In this document: in pieces, positions 17,947 to 26,770 of the stretch | How the letters are laid out: each line of letters begins with the position of its first letter | How positions within the stretch are numbered: the stretch's first letter is position 1 | From: Sphingomonas bisphenolicum | GTDB taxonomy: Bacteria; Pseudomonadota; Alphaproteobacteria; Sphingomonadales; Sphingomonadaceae | Length of the DNA: 64,000 nucleotides | Reading direction: 5' to 3' | Assembly (NCBI RefSeq): GCF_024349785.1 | Contig: NZ_AP018817.1 | Location: 3,007,501-3,071,500 of the forward strand | Translations under genes and position numbers: made by a program | The notes under the pieces: model-generated | Databases searched by the model: none | Seen by the model: the letters and a program-made list of their open reading frames with translations, nothing else | Told to the model about the DNA's origin: nothing

Positions 17947-19197
17947 TTATTGCCCTATTACGGCCCCGGCCACGCCAGCGCGCAGTTCGGCGCGCACCGG
18001 ATAGGTGCTGGAAGGCAGATGCTGGGTCATGAAAATGCCGATCAGCCGTGCGACCGGATCGATCCAGAAATAGGTCGAAAACACACCACCCCAATAATAT
18101 TCGTGGCTTTCCATGCCCATGGCGAAGCCCAGGCCGAAGCCGACGCCCTGATAATCCGCTTCGCTGAACATTGCGCTGGACAGGCTGGACAGGTCGCCGC
18201 CGCCCGGCAACTGGTTGCTGCGCATCCGCTCCACCGTCTCCGCCGCCAGCAGCCGCACGCCGTCCAACTCGCCGCCGCGCAGCAACATGCGGGCGAAGCG
18301 GTGATAGTCCGCCACGCACGACACCAGCCCGCCGCCGCCCGACAGGAACCGCCCGGTGCGGCGCCAGCCGCTGCGCGCGCCGATGTCCGCGATGGCAAGG
18401 CCGCCCGCCTCGTCCAGCCGCCAGGCATCGGTCATGCGGTCCGCCTTGTCATCGGGCAGAACGAAGGTCGTATCGACCATCGCCAGCGGATCGAAGATAC
18501 GGGTGCGGAAAAACGCCTCCAGGTCCATGCCCGACAGTCGTTCGACCACCACGCCCAGCACGTCGGTCGACACCGAATAATTCCAACGGTCGCCCGGCGA
18601 AAATTCCAGCGGCAGGGTGGCGAGGTCGATGATGAACTGGTCTGAGGTGCGCTTCTGCTGGAACTCGTCCAGGCCCAGCTTGCGATAGCGCGCATCGATC
18701 GGGGTCTGGCGTTGCAGGCCATAGGTCAGGCCGGACGTATGCCGCAGCAGGTCGATCATCAGCATCGCCCGTTTGGGCCTGGCGCGATTGGCCTGCCCCA
18801 CGCGCAGGTCGGCAAATTCGGGGATGACGTCGGCGACGGGCGTATCGAGCGCGACCCGCCCGGCCTCCACCAGCATCATGAAGGCCACGGACGTGACCGG
18901 CTTGGTCATTGATGCGATACGGAACAGCGCGTCGTCACGTAGCGGCTCCCCGGTCGCCCGTGCCGCGCCGCGCGTCACCGATAGCAGCGGCCGCTCGTCG
19001 CGCGACAGCAGCAATTGCATGTGCGGCAGCTTGCCCGTGACCAGATAGGTGCGGTCGAGAAAGCCGACCAGCGCCTCCAGCCGGTCCGGGTCCATCCCCG
19101 CCGCCTGACACGCCGCCCTGTCGATGCCGTCTACGCCGATGCCGTTCGCGCCGATGCCGTTCGCGCCGACCCTCTCCGCACCGATTCCGTCCGCCAT
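17947..19197 (-). CDS. Serine hydrolase, class C beta-lactamase/esterase family
   Basis: A beta-lactamase-fold serine hydrolase of about 416 residues. The catalytic SxxK is SMTK (Ser near 95, Lys near 98) in FRIASMTKPVTSVAFMMLVE, and the second motif is YSV in WNYSVSTDVLGVVVERLSG. The C-terminal part has GFGLGFAMGMESHEYYWGG, where a KTG-like motif is replaced by WGG, as in EstB-type esterases. No clear signal peptide is present. The N-terminal 20 residues are a five-fold GIG-rich repeat encoded by 15-bp units at 19122-19196. ATG 19197 was chosen; 19221 (with a too-close GGGAGGG) is an alternative. The substrate is unknown. Confidence 0.82.
   Translation of the reverse strand: MADGIGAERVGANGIGANGIGVDGIDRAACQAAGMDPDRLEALVGFLDRTYLVTGKLPHMQLLLSRDERPLLSVTRGAARATGEPLRDDALFRIASMTKPVTSVAFMMLVEAGRVALDTPVADVIPEFADLRVGQANRARPKRAMLMIDLLRHTSGLTYGLQRQTPIDARYRKLGLDEFQQKRTSDQFIIDLATLPLEFSPGDRWNYSVSTDVLGVVVERLSGMDLEAFFRTRIFDPLAMVDTTFVLPDDKADRMTDAWRLDEAGGLAIADIGARSGWRRTGRFLSGGGGLVSCVADYHRFARMLLRGGELDGVRLLAAETVERMRSNQLPGGGDLSSLSSAMFSEADYQGVGFGLGFAMGMESHEYYWGGVFSTYFWIDPVARLIGIFMTQHLPSSTYPVRAELRAGVAGAVIGQ
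19122..19196. repeat. Five 15-bp tandem repeats in the hydrolase 5' end
   Basis: Units begin at 19122, 19137, 19152, 19167 and 19182, on the + strand CGATGCCGTTCGCGC and variants. The second and third are identical and the outer ones diverge. In the minus-strand gene they encode GANGI-like pentapeptides next to the start codon. Confidence 0.85.
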
Positions 19198-19324
19198 GCC
19201 GCTCGCCGCTCCGCTAATCATCCCTCCCGCTAACCCAGCGACGCGGACAGGTAAACAGCTTGGACGTTGCCAAGACCCCACCCGCCCCTCTATGGCAACG
19301 CGCCAGACCATATTGACTGGACGC

Positions 19325-19846
19325 ATGACAGGCATGGCCACCGGCCTCTCCGCAATCTTCATGGCCAACCGCGCCGCCCTGCTCCGCTTCTTGCGTGCGC
19401 GCGGGGCGGGCGAAGATGCCGAGGATCTGTTGCAGGATATGTGGATGAAGCTGGAGGCGAAGGATCTTGGCCCCGTTTCCGATCCGCTGCCCTATCTCTA
19501 TCGCATGGCCAACAATCTGATGCTGGACCGTTATCGCTCGGCCACGCGGCGCGAGCGGCGCGAACAGGATTGGGCCGGGGGCGCGGGCGGCGTGATGGCC
19601 GATCCGACCGAGGATATCGCCGTCGACGACCGCATGGTCCTCAACGAACAGCTGGACCAGGCCCGCGCCGTGCTACGCGACCTGGGGCCGCGGGTCGAAA
19701 TGGTGTTTCGCCGCTTCCGGATCGAAGGCGTGGGCCAGCGCCTGATCGCCGATGAACTGGGGGTCAGCCTGACCACGGTGGAGAAGGATTTGCAAAAAGC
19801 CTATCGTGCGATGCTGACGCTCAAGCAGAAACTGGATACGGAATGA
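19325..19846 (+). CDS. ECF RNA polymerase sigma factor, FecI-like
   Basis: A 173-residue ECF sigma factor. Region 2 is seen in LLRFLRARGAGEDAEDLLQD (residues about 18-37) and PYLYRMANNLMLDRYRSATR (about 57-76). Region 4 is VFRRFRIEGVGQRLIADEL, followed by the helix-turn-helix GVSLTTVEKDLQKAY. The following genes, a FecR and a TonB receptor with an STN domain, mark it as a FecI-type regulator answering an outer-membrane signal. The frame extends upstream to 19124 but that part overlaps the divergent gene's repeats. ATG 19325 (or 19334) fits the sigma N-terminus better. Confidence 0.92.
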   Translation: MTGMATGLSAIFMANRAALLRFLRARGAGEDAEDLLQDMWMKLEAKDLGPVSDPLPYLYRMANNLMLDRYRSATRRERREQDWAGGAGGVMADPTEDIAVDDRMVLNEQLDQARAVLRDLGPRVEMVFRRFRIEGVGQRLIADELGVSLTTVEKDLQKAYRAMLTLKQKLDTE

Positions 19847-19901
19847 GCGCGGCGGCGGCGTCAGTGTCGACAAGGGGCACAAAAGAAACGGGGCTGGAGC
19901 C

Positions 19902-20873
19902 ATGATAAACGAGGAGGCGCTGGGCTGGGTCGTCCGCACGCGCGATCCCGACTTTGCCGACTGGGACGCCTTCACCGCATGGCTGGAGGCTGATCCTGTG
20001 CATGTGTCAGCCTATGACGCGATGATGCTGGCAGACGGCGAGTTGGACAGCATCCTGCCGTCCGATCCGGTCGCCATGCCCCCCATATTGCCAGTCCCGG
20101 CGAACGATCCAGGTGTGCGCCCCCGCCGTCCGCTGCGCTGGATCGGCGGCGGCGCGATTGCGGCCGCACTGGTCGCGACCGTCTCGATCGCCGTCCTCAA
20201 CCGCAGCGATATCTACAGCGTCAGCACCCGCCCCGGCGAAACCCGCGTGATCGCGCTGGACGACGGCACCAGCGTCGCACTGAATGGCGGCACGACGATG
20301 CGCTTCGATCGCAAGGATGCGCGTTTCGCCGCGCTCGACACGGGCGAAGCCGCCTTCACCGTGCGCCATGACGCCGCCAACCCGTTCCGCGTGACCGTGG
20401 GCGACACGGTGTTCGAAGATGCCGGCACGATATTCAACATCGTCCACACCAACGCTGCGACCCGCATCGGCGTGTCGGAAGGCAAGGTGATCTACAATCC
20501 GCAGGCCGAAGCGATCGCCCTGCCTGCCGGTCGCGCGCTGGCGGAGGACGCGCAGGGCCTGCGCGTGATGGACATCGCGCCCGCCGCCGTCGCGAGTTGG
20601 CGTCAGGGGCAGCTGGTCTACAGCAACGCCCCCGTGACGCAGGTGGCGGAGGACGCCGCCCGCTCTCTCGGCCTGACGGTATATTTCACGCCGCAGGCGC
20701 AGGCCATGCGTTTTACCGGCACGATCCGGCTGGATCGCGATCCGGCGCGCTTCCTTGCGCAGGCCGCGCCGCTGATGGGGCTGACCGCCGTGCGTCAGGG
20801 CGATGGCTGGCTCTTGCAGGAAGGGCCAATGAAAGAAGGGCCAATGAAAGAAGGGAATGGGCCGCAGAGCTGA
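19902..20873 (+). CDS. FecR-family anti-sigma factor
   Basis: A FecR-type inner-membrane regulator of 323 residues. The cytoplasmic N-terminal DUF4880-like part (residues 5-45, FADWDAFTAWLEADPVHVSA) binds the sigma factor. One membrane segment, WIGGGAIAAALVATVSIAVL, lies near residues 75-94. The periplasmic FecR domain includes RPGETRVIALDDGTSVALNG and AAFTVRHDAANPFRV. A C-terminal STN-like domain (QVAEDAARSLGLTVYFTPQ) follows. It lies 55 bases after the sigma gene and overlaps the receptor gene by 17 bases. Its last codons carry a 15-bp tandem duplication (20823-20852). Confidence 0.93.
   Translation: MINEEALGWVVRTRDPDFADWDAFTAWLEADPVHVSAYDAMMLADGELDSILPSDPVAMPPILPVPANDPGVRPRRPLRWIGGGAIAAALVATVSIAVLNRSDIYSVSTRPGETRVIALDDGTSVALNGGTTMRFDRKDARFAALDTGEAAFTVRHDAANPFRVTVGDTVFEDAGTIFNIVHTNAATRIGVSEGKVIYNPQAEAIALPAGRALAEDAQGLRVMDIAPAAVASWRQGQLVYSNAPVTQVAEDAARSLGLTVYFTPQAQAMRFTGTIRLDRDPARFLAQAAPLMGLTAVRQGDGWLLQEGPMKEGPMKEGNGPQS
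20823..20852. repeat. 15-bp tandem duplication at the FecR 3' end
   Basis: GGGCCAATGAAAGAA occurs twice back to back (20823-20837, 20838-20852), encoding GPMKE twice. The second copy runs into AGGGA just before the ATG of the receptor at 20857, so it supplies the receptor's ribosome-binding site. Confidence 0.9.
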
Positions 20874-23304
20874 CCTCCTTTTCGTCACCGCCCCCGCAAT
20901 CGCGATCGTCCTAGCGACGGCAACGCCCGCATCAGGGGCGGACAGACAGGATATCAGCATCGCCCCCGGCAGGTTGGGCGAGGCAGCGATAGCGCTCGGC
21001 CGTCAAACCGGCGCCAGCATCGGCATGTCGGACCAGTCGCTGGCCGGCATCCGCACCCCTCCCGTCCAGGGCCGGATGAGCGCGGAGGCGGCGCTCAAGC
21101 AACTCCTCAAGGGCAGCGGCGCAAAGGCGCAGCGGATCGGCGGCAATGGCTGGCGCATCGTGCGCGCCCGCATCGCGCCGGCGCGCCCCGCCGTTGCGCC
21201 CGCCCCGATCCAGATCGCGCCCATAGCCGAACAGGCGCCGGCGGAGATCATCGTCACCGCGTCCAAGCGCGACACGCCGCTGCCCCGCTATGCCGGCATG
21301 GTCGAGGCGCTGGACGCCGGCCTGTTCACCACAGCCGAAGCATCGGGTGGCACCGCCACGTTGCTGGCGCGCGTCGCCAGCCTCAGTTCCACCCATGCCG
21401 GGGCGGGCCGCAACAAGCTTTTCATCCGCGCGATCGCGGATTCGGGGGTCGCCGGACCGACCCAGGCGACCACCGGCCAGTATCTGGGCGACATGCGCCT
21501 GAACTATGCCGCGCCCGACCCGGACCTGAAGCTCTATGATGTCGGCCGGGTCGAGGTGCTGGAGGGGCCGCAGGGTACGCTCTATGGCGCGGGATCGTTG
21601 GGCGGCATCATCCGCGTCATGCCCAATGCGCCGAATCTCGCCGAATATGGCGGACAGATGTCGGCCGGCCTGTCCGCCACCCAGCATGGCGATCCGGGCG
21701 GCGACATCAGTGCGACGCTCAACCTGCCGATCGTGGCGGAGAAGCTGGCGCTGCGCGTCGTGGGTTATGGCGTGCGGGATGGCGGCTATATCGACGACGT
21801 CAATCGCGGCAAGGATGACGTCAACCGCACCGGCACCTATGGTGGCCGCGCCGCGCTGCGCTTCGCGCCCGACGCCGACTGGACCATCGACCTGAACGGC
21901 GTCTACCAGCATATCGACGGCGACGACGCCCAATATGCGACCCGATCGGTCGGCCGGCTGGAACGCGCCTCCGCCGTCGCCCAGCCCTATTATTCGGACT
22001 ATATGCTGGCCAATCTGCGGATCGAAAAGCAATGGGACAGCCTGCGCTTCGTCTCTTCGACCGGCTATGTCCGCAACATATTGGCCGAAAGCTATGATGC
22101 GACCCAGCCGGACGGACCGCCCGCCCTGTTCCGCCAGCGCAACAAGGTCACCATCTTTTCGACCGAGAACCGGCTGGTGCGCGATCTCGATAACGGGCTG
22201 GGCTGGATATTGGGCGCCTCCTATCTGCAAAGCACGTCCGACCTCAATCGATCGCTGACGTCCTTCGGCACCGCCGCGATGCAGCCGGTCATCATCCCCG
22301 GCGTCGCGATGTTCGGCCGCGGCATGGCCGCACCGGCAACCGGCGTGCGCAACATGGTCAAGGAAGCGACCCTGTTCGGCGAAGCCTCCTTCGAACCGGT
22401 CAAGGGGCTGATCGCGACCTTTGGCGGCCGCCTGACCAACAGCCGCCTGTCGGGCGAGGCGCTCGATCCGGTCGCCGCGCTTTCCGACAGCGAACTGGCG
22501 CGCGCGGAGGCGCAGGCCGACCGCAGCGAAACGATATTCCTGCCCTCCGCCTCGATCTTGACCGACGCCATCCCCGACGTGACGCTCTACGCCCGCTTCC
22601 AGCAGGGCTTCCGCCCCGGCGGCCTGGCCGTCGACGATCAGCGGGTGCGCCGGTTCCAGAATGATCGCGTGTCCACCGTGGAGATCGGCGCGCGCAAGGG
22701 CGTGCCGGGCCGCGACGTCTTCGCCGCGAGCGCCAACATCGCCTATACCGACTGGCGCAATATCCAGGCCGATGTCACCGACCGCATCGGCCTGCCCACC
22801 ACCGCCAATATCGGCGACGGGCGCATCTACACGGTCGAAGGGCGCATCGTCGTACGGCCGACCCCGGCGATCACCCTGGACGGCAGCGTCATCTATAATG
22901 ACAGCCGCCTGACCCAGCCCAATGATTTCGTGCGCGCGCTCTCCTATGACGGCCGGTCCCTGACCCTGCCCAATGTCGCCAATCTGGGCGGCCGGCTGGC
23001 GTTCGACTATCGGACGCAGATCGGCGGCGAGATGGATCTGCACCTGTCCGGATCGGCCCGCTATGTCGGCAAGTCGCGCCTGGGCGTCGGGCCGATATTG
23101 GGTCAGACCCAGGGCGACTATGTCGATACCAGCCTGTCCGCCAGCCTGACCCGCGGGCCGGTGCAATATTCGCTGTCGCTGACCAACCTGATGGACAGCG
23201 ACGGCAACCGCTTCTCGCTCGGCACGCCGTTCGACCTGCGCACCGACTATTATACGCCGCTGCGGCCACGCACCGTCCGCTTCGGGATCGATTTCGCTTT
23301 CTGA
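20857..23304 (+). CDS. TonB-dependent receptor with N-terminal STN signalling domain (FecA-like)
   Basis: An outer-membrane receptor of 815 residues. A signal peptide (to about 27, cut after TPASGA) is followed by an STN domain at about 30-105 (SIAPGRLGEAAIALGRQTGA, MSAEAALKQLLKGSG) that contacts FecR. A TonB-box-like EIIVTASKRDTP lies near 130, the plug domain has VEVLEGPQGTLYGAGSLGG, and the beta barrel ends in RPRTVRFGIDFAF with C-terminal Phe. The sigma/anti-sigma/receptor arrangement is a trans-envelope cell-surface signalling system. The ligand is not evident: it may be a siderophore or another large molecule. ATG 20857 overlaps the FecR gene and is preceded by AAGAAGGG. Confidence 0.95.
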   Translation: MGRRADLLFVTAPAIAIVLATATPASGADRQDISIAPGRLGEAAIALGRQTGASIGMSDQSLAGIRTPPVQGRMSAEAALKQLLKGSGAKAQRIGGNGWRIVRARIAPARPAVAPAPIQIAPIAEQAPAEIIVTASKRDTPLPRYAGMVEALDAGLFTTAEASGGTATLLARVASLSSTHAGAGRNKLFIRAIADSGVAGPTQATTGQYLGDMRLNYAAPDPDLKLYDVGRVEVLEGPQGTLYGAGSLGGIIRVMPNAPNLAEYGGQMSAGLSATQHGDPGGDISATLNLPIVAEKLALRVVGYGVRDGGYIDDVNRGKDDVNRTGTYGGRAALRFAPDADWTIDLNGVYQHIDGDDAQYATRSVGRLERASAVAQPYYSDYMLANLRIEKQWDSLRFVSSTGYVRNILAESYDATQPDGPPALFRQRNKVTIFSTENRLVRDLDNGLGWILGASYLQSTSDLNRSLTSFGTAAMQPVIIPGVAMFGRGMAAPATGVRNMVKEATLFGEASFEPVKGLIATFGGRLTNSRLSGEALDPVAALSDSELARAEAQADRSETIFLPSASILTDAIPDVTLYARFQQGFRPGGLAVDDQRVRRFQNDRVSTVEIGARKGVPGRDVFAASANIAYTDWRNIQADVTDRIGLPTTANIGDGRIYTVEGRIVVRPTPAITLDGSVIYNDSRLTQPNDFVRALSYDGRSLTLPNVANLGGRLAFDYRTQIGGEMDLHLSGSARYVGKSRLGVGPILGQTQGDYVDTSLSASLTRGPVQYSLSLTNLMDSDGNRFSLGTPFDLRTDYYTPLRPRTVRFGIDFAF

Positions 23305-23401
23305 ACAACCATTCATCGCATCGCCTGACGGAAGCCACGGTCCGGCGTCGTCCCATGCGCACGCGCGCATTTGATACAGCGCGATACGCAGAGGAGACAT
23401 C

Positions 23402-26400
23402 ATGCGACATCTACTGGCCTGCACGGCGATCGCGCCCGTGCTTGTGGCCCTTACCGTGGCCAACGCCGCGGCCGAAACCACCATCGCCACCGCCACCACC
23501 GCTGCCGTCAAGACCTCCACCGTGGCCAACGGTGCGGCTGACGACATCACCATCAGTGCGGCGGGATCGATCAAGCTGACCAGCGGCGCCGCGGTCACTG
23601 TCGACAGCAACAACAAGGTGTCGAACGCGGGCACCATCACCATCAACGACGCGAACAATGTCACCGGCATCCTGATTGCGCCCGGCACGACCGGCGCCAT
23701 CACCAACAGCGGCACCATCACGCTGACCGAAGATTATACCGCGACCGACACGGACAGCGATGGCGACATTGACGGTCCGTTCGCCAAAGGCACGGGCAAG
23801 AACGCGATCTGGGTCCAGTCCGGCACAGGCCATACGGGCAATATCGACCATAGCGGCACGATCTCGATCGAGGGCAACCAGTCGGCGGGCATCCGCCTCG
23901 ATGGCGCGCTGACGGGCAATCTGTCGACCAGCGGCACCACCAGCGTGATCGGCGACAACAGCTATGGCGTGGTCGCCAACGACGTGACCGGCAATGTCAC
24001 GTTGCGCGGCACCACCTCCGTCGCGGGCGCCAACAGCATCGGCGCGGCGCTGCTGGGCGATGTGAACGGGGCGGTCAAGATCCAGGGTACGATCACCAGC
24101 ACCGGATACCGCAGCACGACCCGTCCGACCGACGTGACGAAGCTCGACGCTGACGACCTGCTGCAGGGCGGTTCCGCGCTCGTCATCGCCGGCAATGTGA
24201 CCGGCGGCATCATTTTCGACGTCCCCCCGACGCTGGACGACAAGGACACCGACGTCGATGACGACGGACTGACCGACAGCAGCGAAGGCACGGCCGCCGT
24301 CATCTCCTATGGCAAGGCGGCAGCGGTTCAGATCGGCGCGGCCGACAGCGACACCGTCATCGGCGCGGTCGCGGCAGGCAATACCGGTTACGGCCTGATC
24401 GTCAATGGCGGTATCGCCGGCTATGGCGTCTATGACGGCATCGATGCCAACGGCCTGGTCATCGGCGGCCTGGGCGGCGACGTGTCGATCGCCAAGGGCG
24501 TGCAGGTGAAGGGGACGGTTGCGGCCGTTTCCTATGACAGCAACGCCACCGCCCTGCGCGTCGGCTCCGGCGCGAGCGCCGGCACGATCGAGGTCAGCGG
24601 ATCGGTGGCGGCCAGCGGATCGACGAAGGACGGCACGGTCGCACGCGGCCTGGTGATCGACTCCGGCGCGACGGTGGGATCGATCGTCGTCAGCGGCGCC
24701 GTGGGCGCGGCCGCAGGCAGCACCGAAAAGGGCAGCGCGATCGCGATTCTCGATTCTTCAGGCACCGTGTCCAGCCTGGCCAATACCGGCAAGATCAGCG
24801 CCACCGGCGGCAAGGCGGGATCGAACATCGCGATCGACCTGTCCGCCAACAATAGCGGCGTCACTTTGACCCAGGCGCTGGCATCCTCGACCGCCACCGC
24901 CCCCAGCATCATCGGCGATATCCGCCTGGGATCGGGCAATGATGCGCTGACCGTGTCGGCCGGCAGCATCACAGGCGACCTCAGCCTGGGCGCGGGCAAT
25001 GACAGCGTCGCCCTGTCGGGCACGTCAAGCCTGACCGGCAATATCGCTTTTGGCGCCGGTGCCAACAGCCTGACCCTGACGGACACCGCCAAGGCCGCCG
25101 GCACGGTCGATTTCGGCGGCGGCGCCGGCACGCTGACGCTGGGTGGCACATCGTCCCTGTCGGGCACGATCGCCAACGCCGGCAATGTCGCCGTCGTGCT
25201 GAATGGCGGTACATTGGGCAGCAGCGCCACCGGCTCGGTCGCGCTCGGCTCGCTCTCCGCCAGCGGTACATCGACCCTGGGCGTCACCATCAACGGCGCA
25301 ACCGGGGCCAGCACCGTCTATGACGTGGCCGGGGCCGCCAGCTTCGCCAGCGGATCGCAGGTCAAGGTGAACCTGACCCAGGTCGGCGGATCGGTGGGCG
25401 ACTATGTCATCGTCCGCGCCGGATCGCTCAGCGGTTCGCCGACGCTCGCCACCGCCACGCTGCTGCCCTATATGTTCAAGGGCAGCGTGGCCGGCGACAG
25501 CACGGCCGGCACCGTCACCCTGTCCGTCGCGGCCAAGAGCGTATCGGAACTGGGCCTGAGCGGATCGACCGCCAGTGCCTATTCGGCGATCTTCAACGCG
25601 CTGGACAATGACGTCGGTGTCGCTGGCGCCTATCTGGCGATCAACGACGGGGCGACCCTGACCAGCAACCTGCGCCAGATGCTGCCCGACCATGCCGGCG
25701 GCACGTTCGAAGCGGTCACATCGGGATCGCGCGCCACCGCCCGCATCCTGTCCGACCCCAACGGCATCTACCGCACCAAGGACGGACGCCTCGGCTTCTG
25801 GCTCCAGCAGGTCGCCTTCGGCAGCGCCAAGAGCGTGGGCAGCACCGCTTCCTACGACATCACGGGTTGGGGCGCGGGCGGCGGCCTGGAATATCTGAGC
25901 GACATCGGCGCGTTCGGCGGTTCCTTCGCCTATATCCATGGCAGCGACAGCAGCGGCAGTTCGAACAATGCGGTCGATTCCGACCAGTTCGAGCTGGCGG
26001 CGCACTGGCGCGGCCAATGGGGGCCGCTGCTCAGCTTCGCCCGCCTGTCGGCCGCCCGCATCAAGTTCGACGGCACCCGCCATTTCGAAAGCGGCGACGT
26101 CACCCGCACCGCGGACGGCAAGTGGAACGGCACGCTGATGTCCGCCACGGCGGGCGCGGCCTACCAGATCGACATGGGCCGCTTCAGCCTGCGTCCGGCG
26201 GTCGGCATCGACTATTACCGGCTCAAGGAAGACGGTTATAGCGAAACCGGCGGCGGCGACGCGTTCAACCTGACCGTGCTGGGCCGCACCAGCGACGAAC
26301 TGACCGCCAACGGCACGGTCACGGCCGGATATGATTTTGGCAGCCTGAACAGGGAAGACGGCTGGGTCCGCATCGAACTGGAAGGCGGCCGGCGCCAGAT

Positions 26401-26611
26401 ACTGGGCGGATCGCTGGGCGACACCACCGCCTCCTTCAAGGATGGCGACCAGTTCACGCTGGTATCGGAAGACCGCACCAACGGCTGGACCGGACGCGCG
26501 CGCCTCTATGGCGGCACCGACACGTTCCGCGTCGGCGGGGAATTCGGCGCGGAAGAACAACAAAATCACGTCGCCATCTCATTTAGGGCGACGGTTAACT
26601 TCGTCCTGTGA
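23402..26611 (+). CDS. Autotransporter outer-membrane beta-barrel protein
   Basis: A 1069-residue type V secretion protein. A signal peptide (residues 1-25) ends at ANAAAE. The passenger (about 26-780) is rich in Gly, Ser, Thr and Asn with recurring GTxSxxG and NxGxI units that suggest a beta helix. Two Asp-rich loops, TDTDSDGDIDG (about 115-125) and DDKDTDVDDDGLTDS (about 278-292), look like Ca2+ sites. The autotransporter barrel begins near RLGFWLQQVAFGSAK (about 795) and ends in FRATVNFVL. It starts at ATG 23402 behind GAGGAGACATC, 97 bases after the receptor gene, and a strong terminator follows. Adhesin or surface-layer functions are possible, not shown. Confidence 0.93.
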   Translation: MRHLLACTAIAPVLVALTVANAAAETTIATATTAAVKTSTVANGAADDITISAAGSIKLTSGAAVTVDSNNKVSNAGTITINDANNVTGILIAPGTTGAITNSGTITLTEDYTATDTDSDGDIDGPFAKGTGKNAIWVQSGTGHTGNIDHSGTISIEGNQSAGIRLDGALTGNLSTSGTTSVIGDNSYGVVANDVTGNVTLRGTTSVAGANSIGAALLGDVNGAVKIQGTITSTGYRSTTRPTDVTKLDADDLLQGGSALVIAGNVTGGIIFDVPPTLDDKDTDVDDDGLTDSSEGTAAVISYGKAAAVQIGAADSDTVIGAVAAGNTGYGLIVNGGIAGYGVYDGIDANGLVIGGLGGDVSIAKGVQVKGTVAAVSYDSNATALRVGSGASAGTIEVSGSVAASGSTKDGTVARGLVIDSGATVGSIVVSGAVGAAAGSTEKGSAIAILDSSGTVSSLANTGKISATGGKAGSNIAIDLSANNSGVTLTQALASSTATAPSIIGDIRLGSGNDALTVSAGSITGDLSLGAGNDSVALSGTSSLTGNIAFGAGANSLTLTDTAKAAGTVDFGGGAGTLTLGGTSSLSGTIANAGNVAVVLNGGTLGSSATGSVALGSLSASGTSTLGVTINGATGASTVYDVAGAASFASGSQVKVNLTQVGGSVGDYVIVRAGSLSGSPTLATATLLPYMFKGSVAGDSTAGTVTLSVAAKSVSELGLSGSTASAYSAIFNALDNDVGVAGAYLAINDGATLTSNLRQMLPDHAGGTFEAVTSGSRATARILSDPNGIYRTKDGRLGFWLQQVAFGSAKSVGSTASYDITGWGAGGGLEYLSDIGAFGGSFAYIHGSDSSGSSNNAVDSDQFELAAHWRGQWGPLLSFARLSAARIKFDGTRHFESGDVTRTADGKWNGTLMSATAGAAYQIDMGRFSLRPAVGIDYYRLKEDGYSETGGGDAFNLTVLGRTSDELTANGTVTAGYDFGSLNREDGWVRIELEGGRRQILGGSLGDTTASFKDGDQFTLVSEDRTNGWTGRARLYGGTDTFRVGGEFGAEEQQNHVAISFRATVNFVL

Positions 26612-26712
26612 CGTCTTGAACAGGAAAGGACGGGCCACACCCCACAGACCCTCCCGGTCCGTCCCTTCCGCTCCGGCAATATCCCTCCCCAAGGGCGCCG
26701 GACATAAAGAGA

Positions 26713-26750
26713 GGGGCGTCGCCGGTCCCCCCGGCGGCGCCCCTTTCTTT
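26713..26750 (+). terminator. Strong rho-independent terminator after the autotransporter gene
   Basis: The stem GGGGCGTCGCCGG / CCGGCGGCGCCCC has 13 pairs with one G-T, a short C-rich loop, and then TTTCTTTGTT. It closes the sigma-FecR-receptor-autotransporter region. The next gene is convergent. Confidence 0.88.
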
Positions 26751-26770
26751 GTTGGATGATGTTGGCAGGC

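Noticed and set aside
20932..23721. A 929-codon open frame on the minus strand opposite the TonB receptor
   Set aside because: It mirrors the receptor gene in a high-GC genome and contains no family motif; the plus-strand receptor has a signal peptide, STN, plug and barrel. Similar long antisense frames opposite glgA/glgC (10014-12218, +), glgP (15237-16904, +) and gatA (29360-31594, +) were dropped for the same reason.
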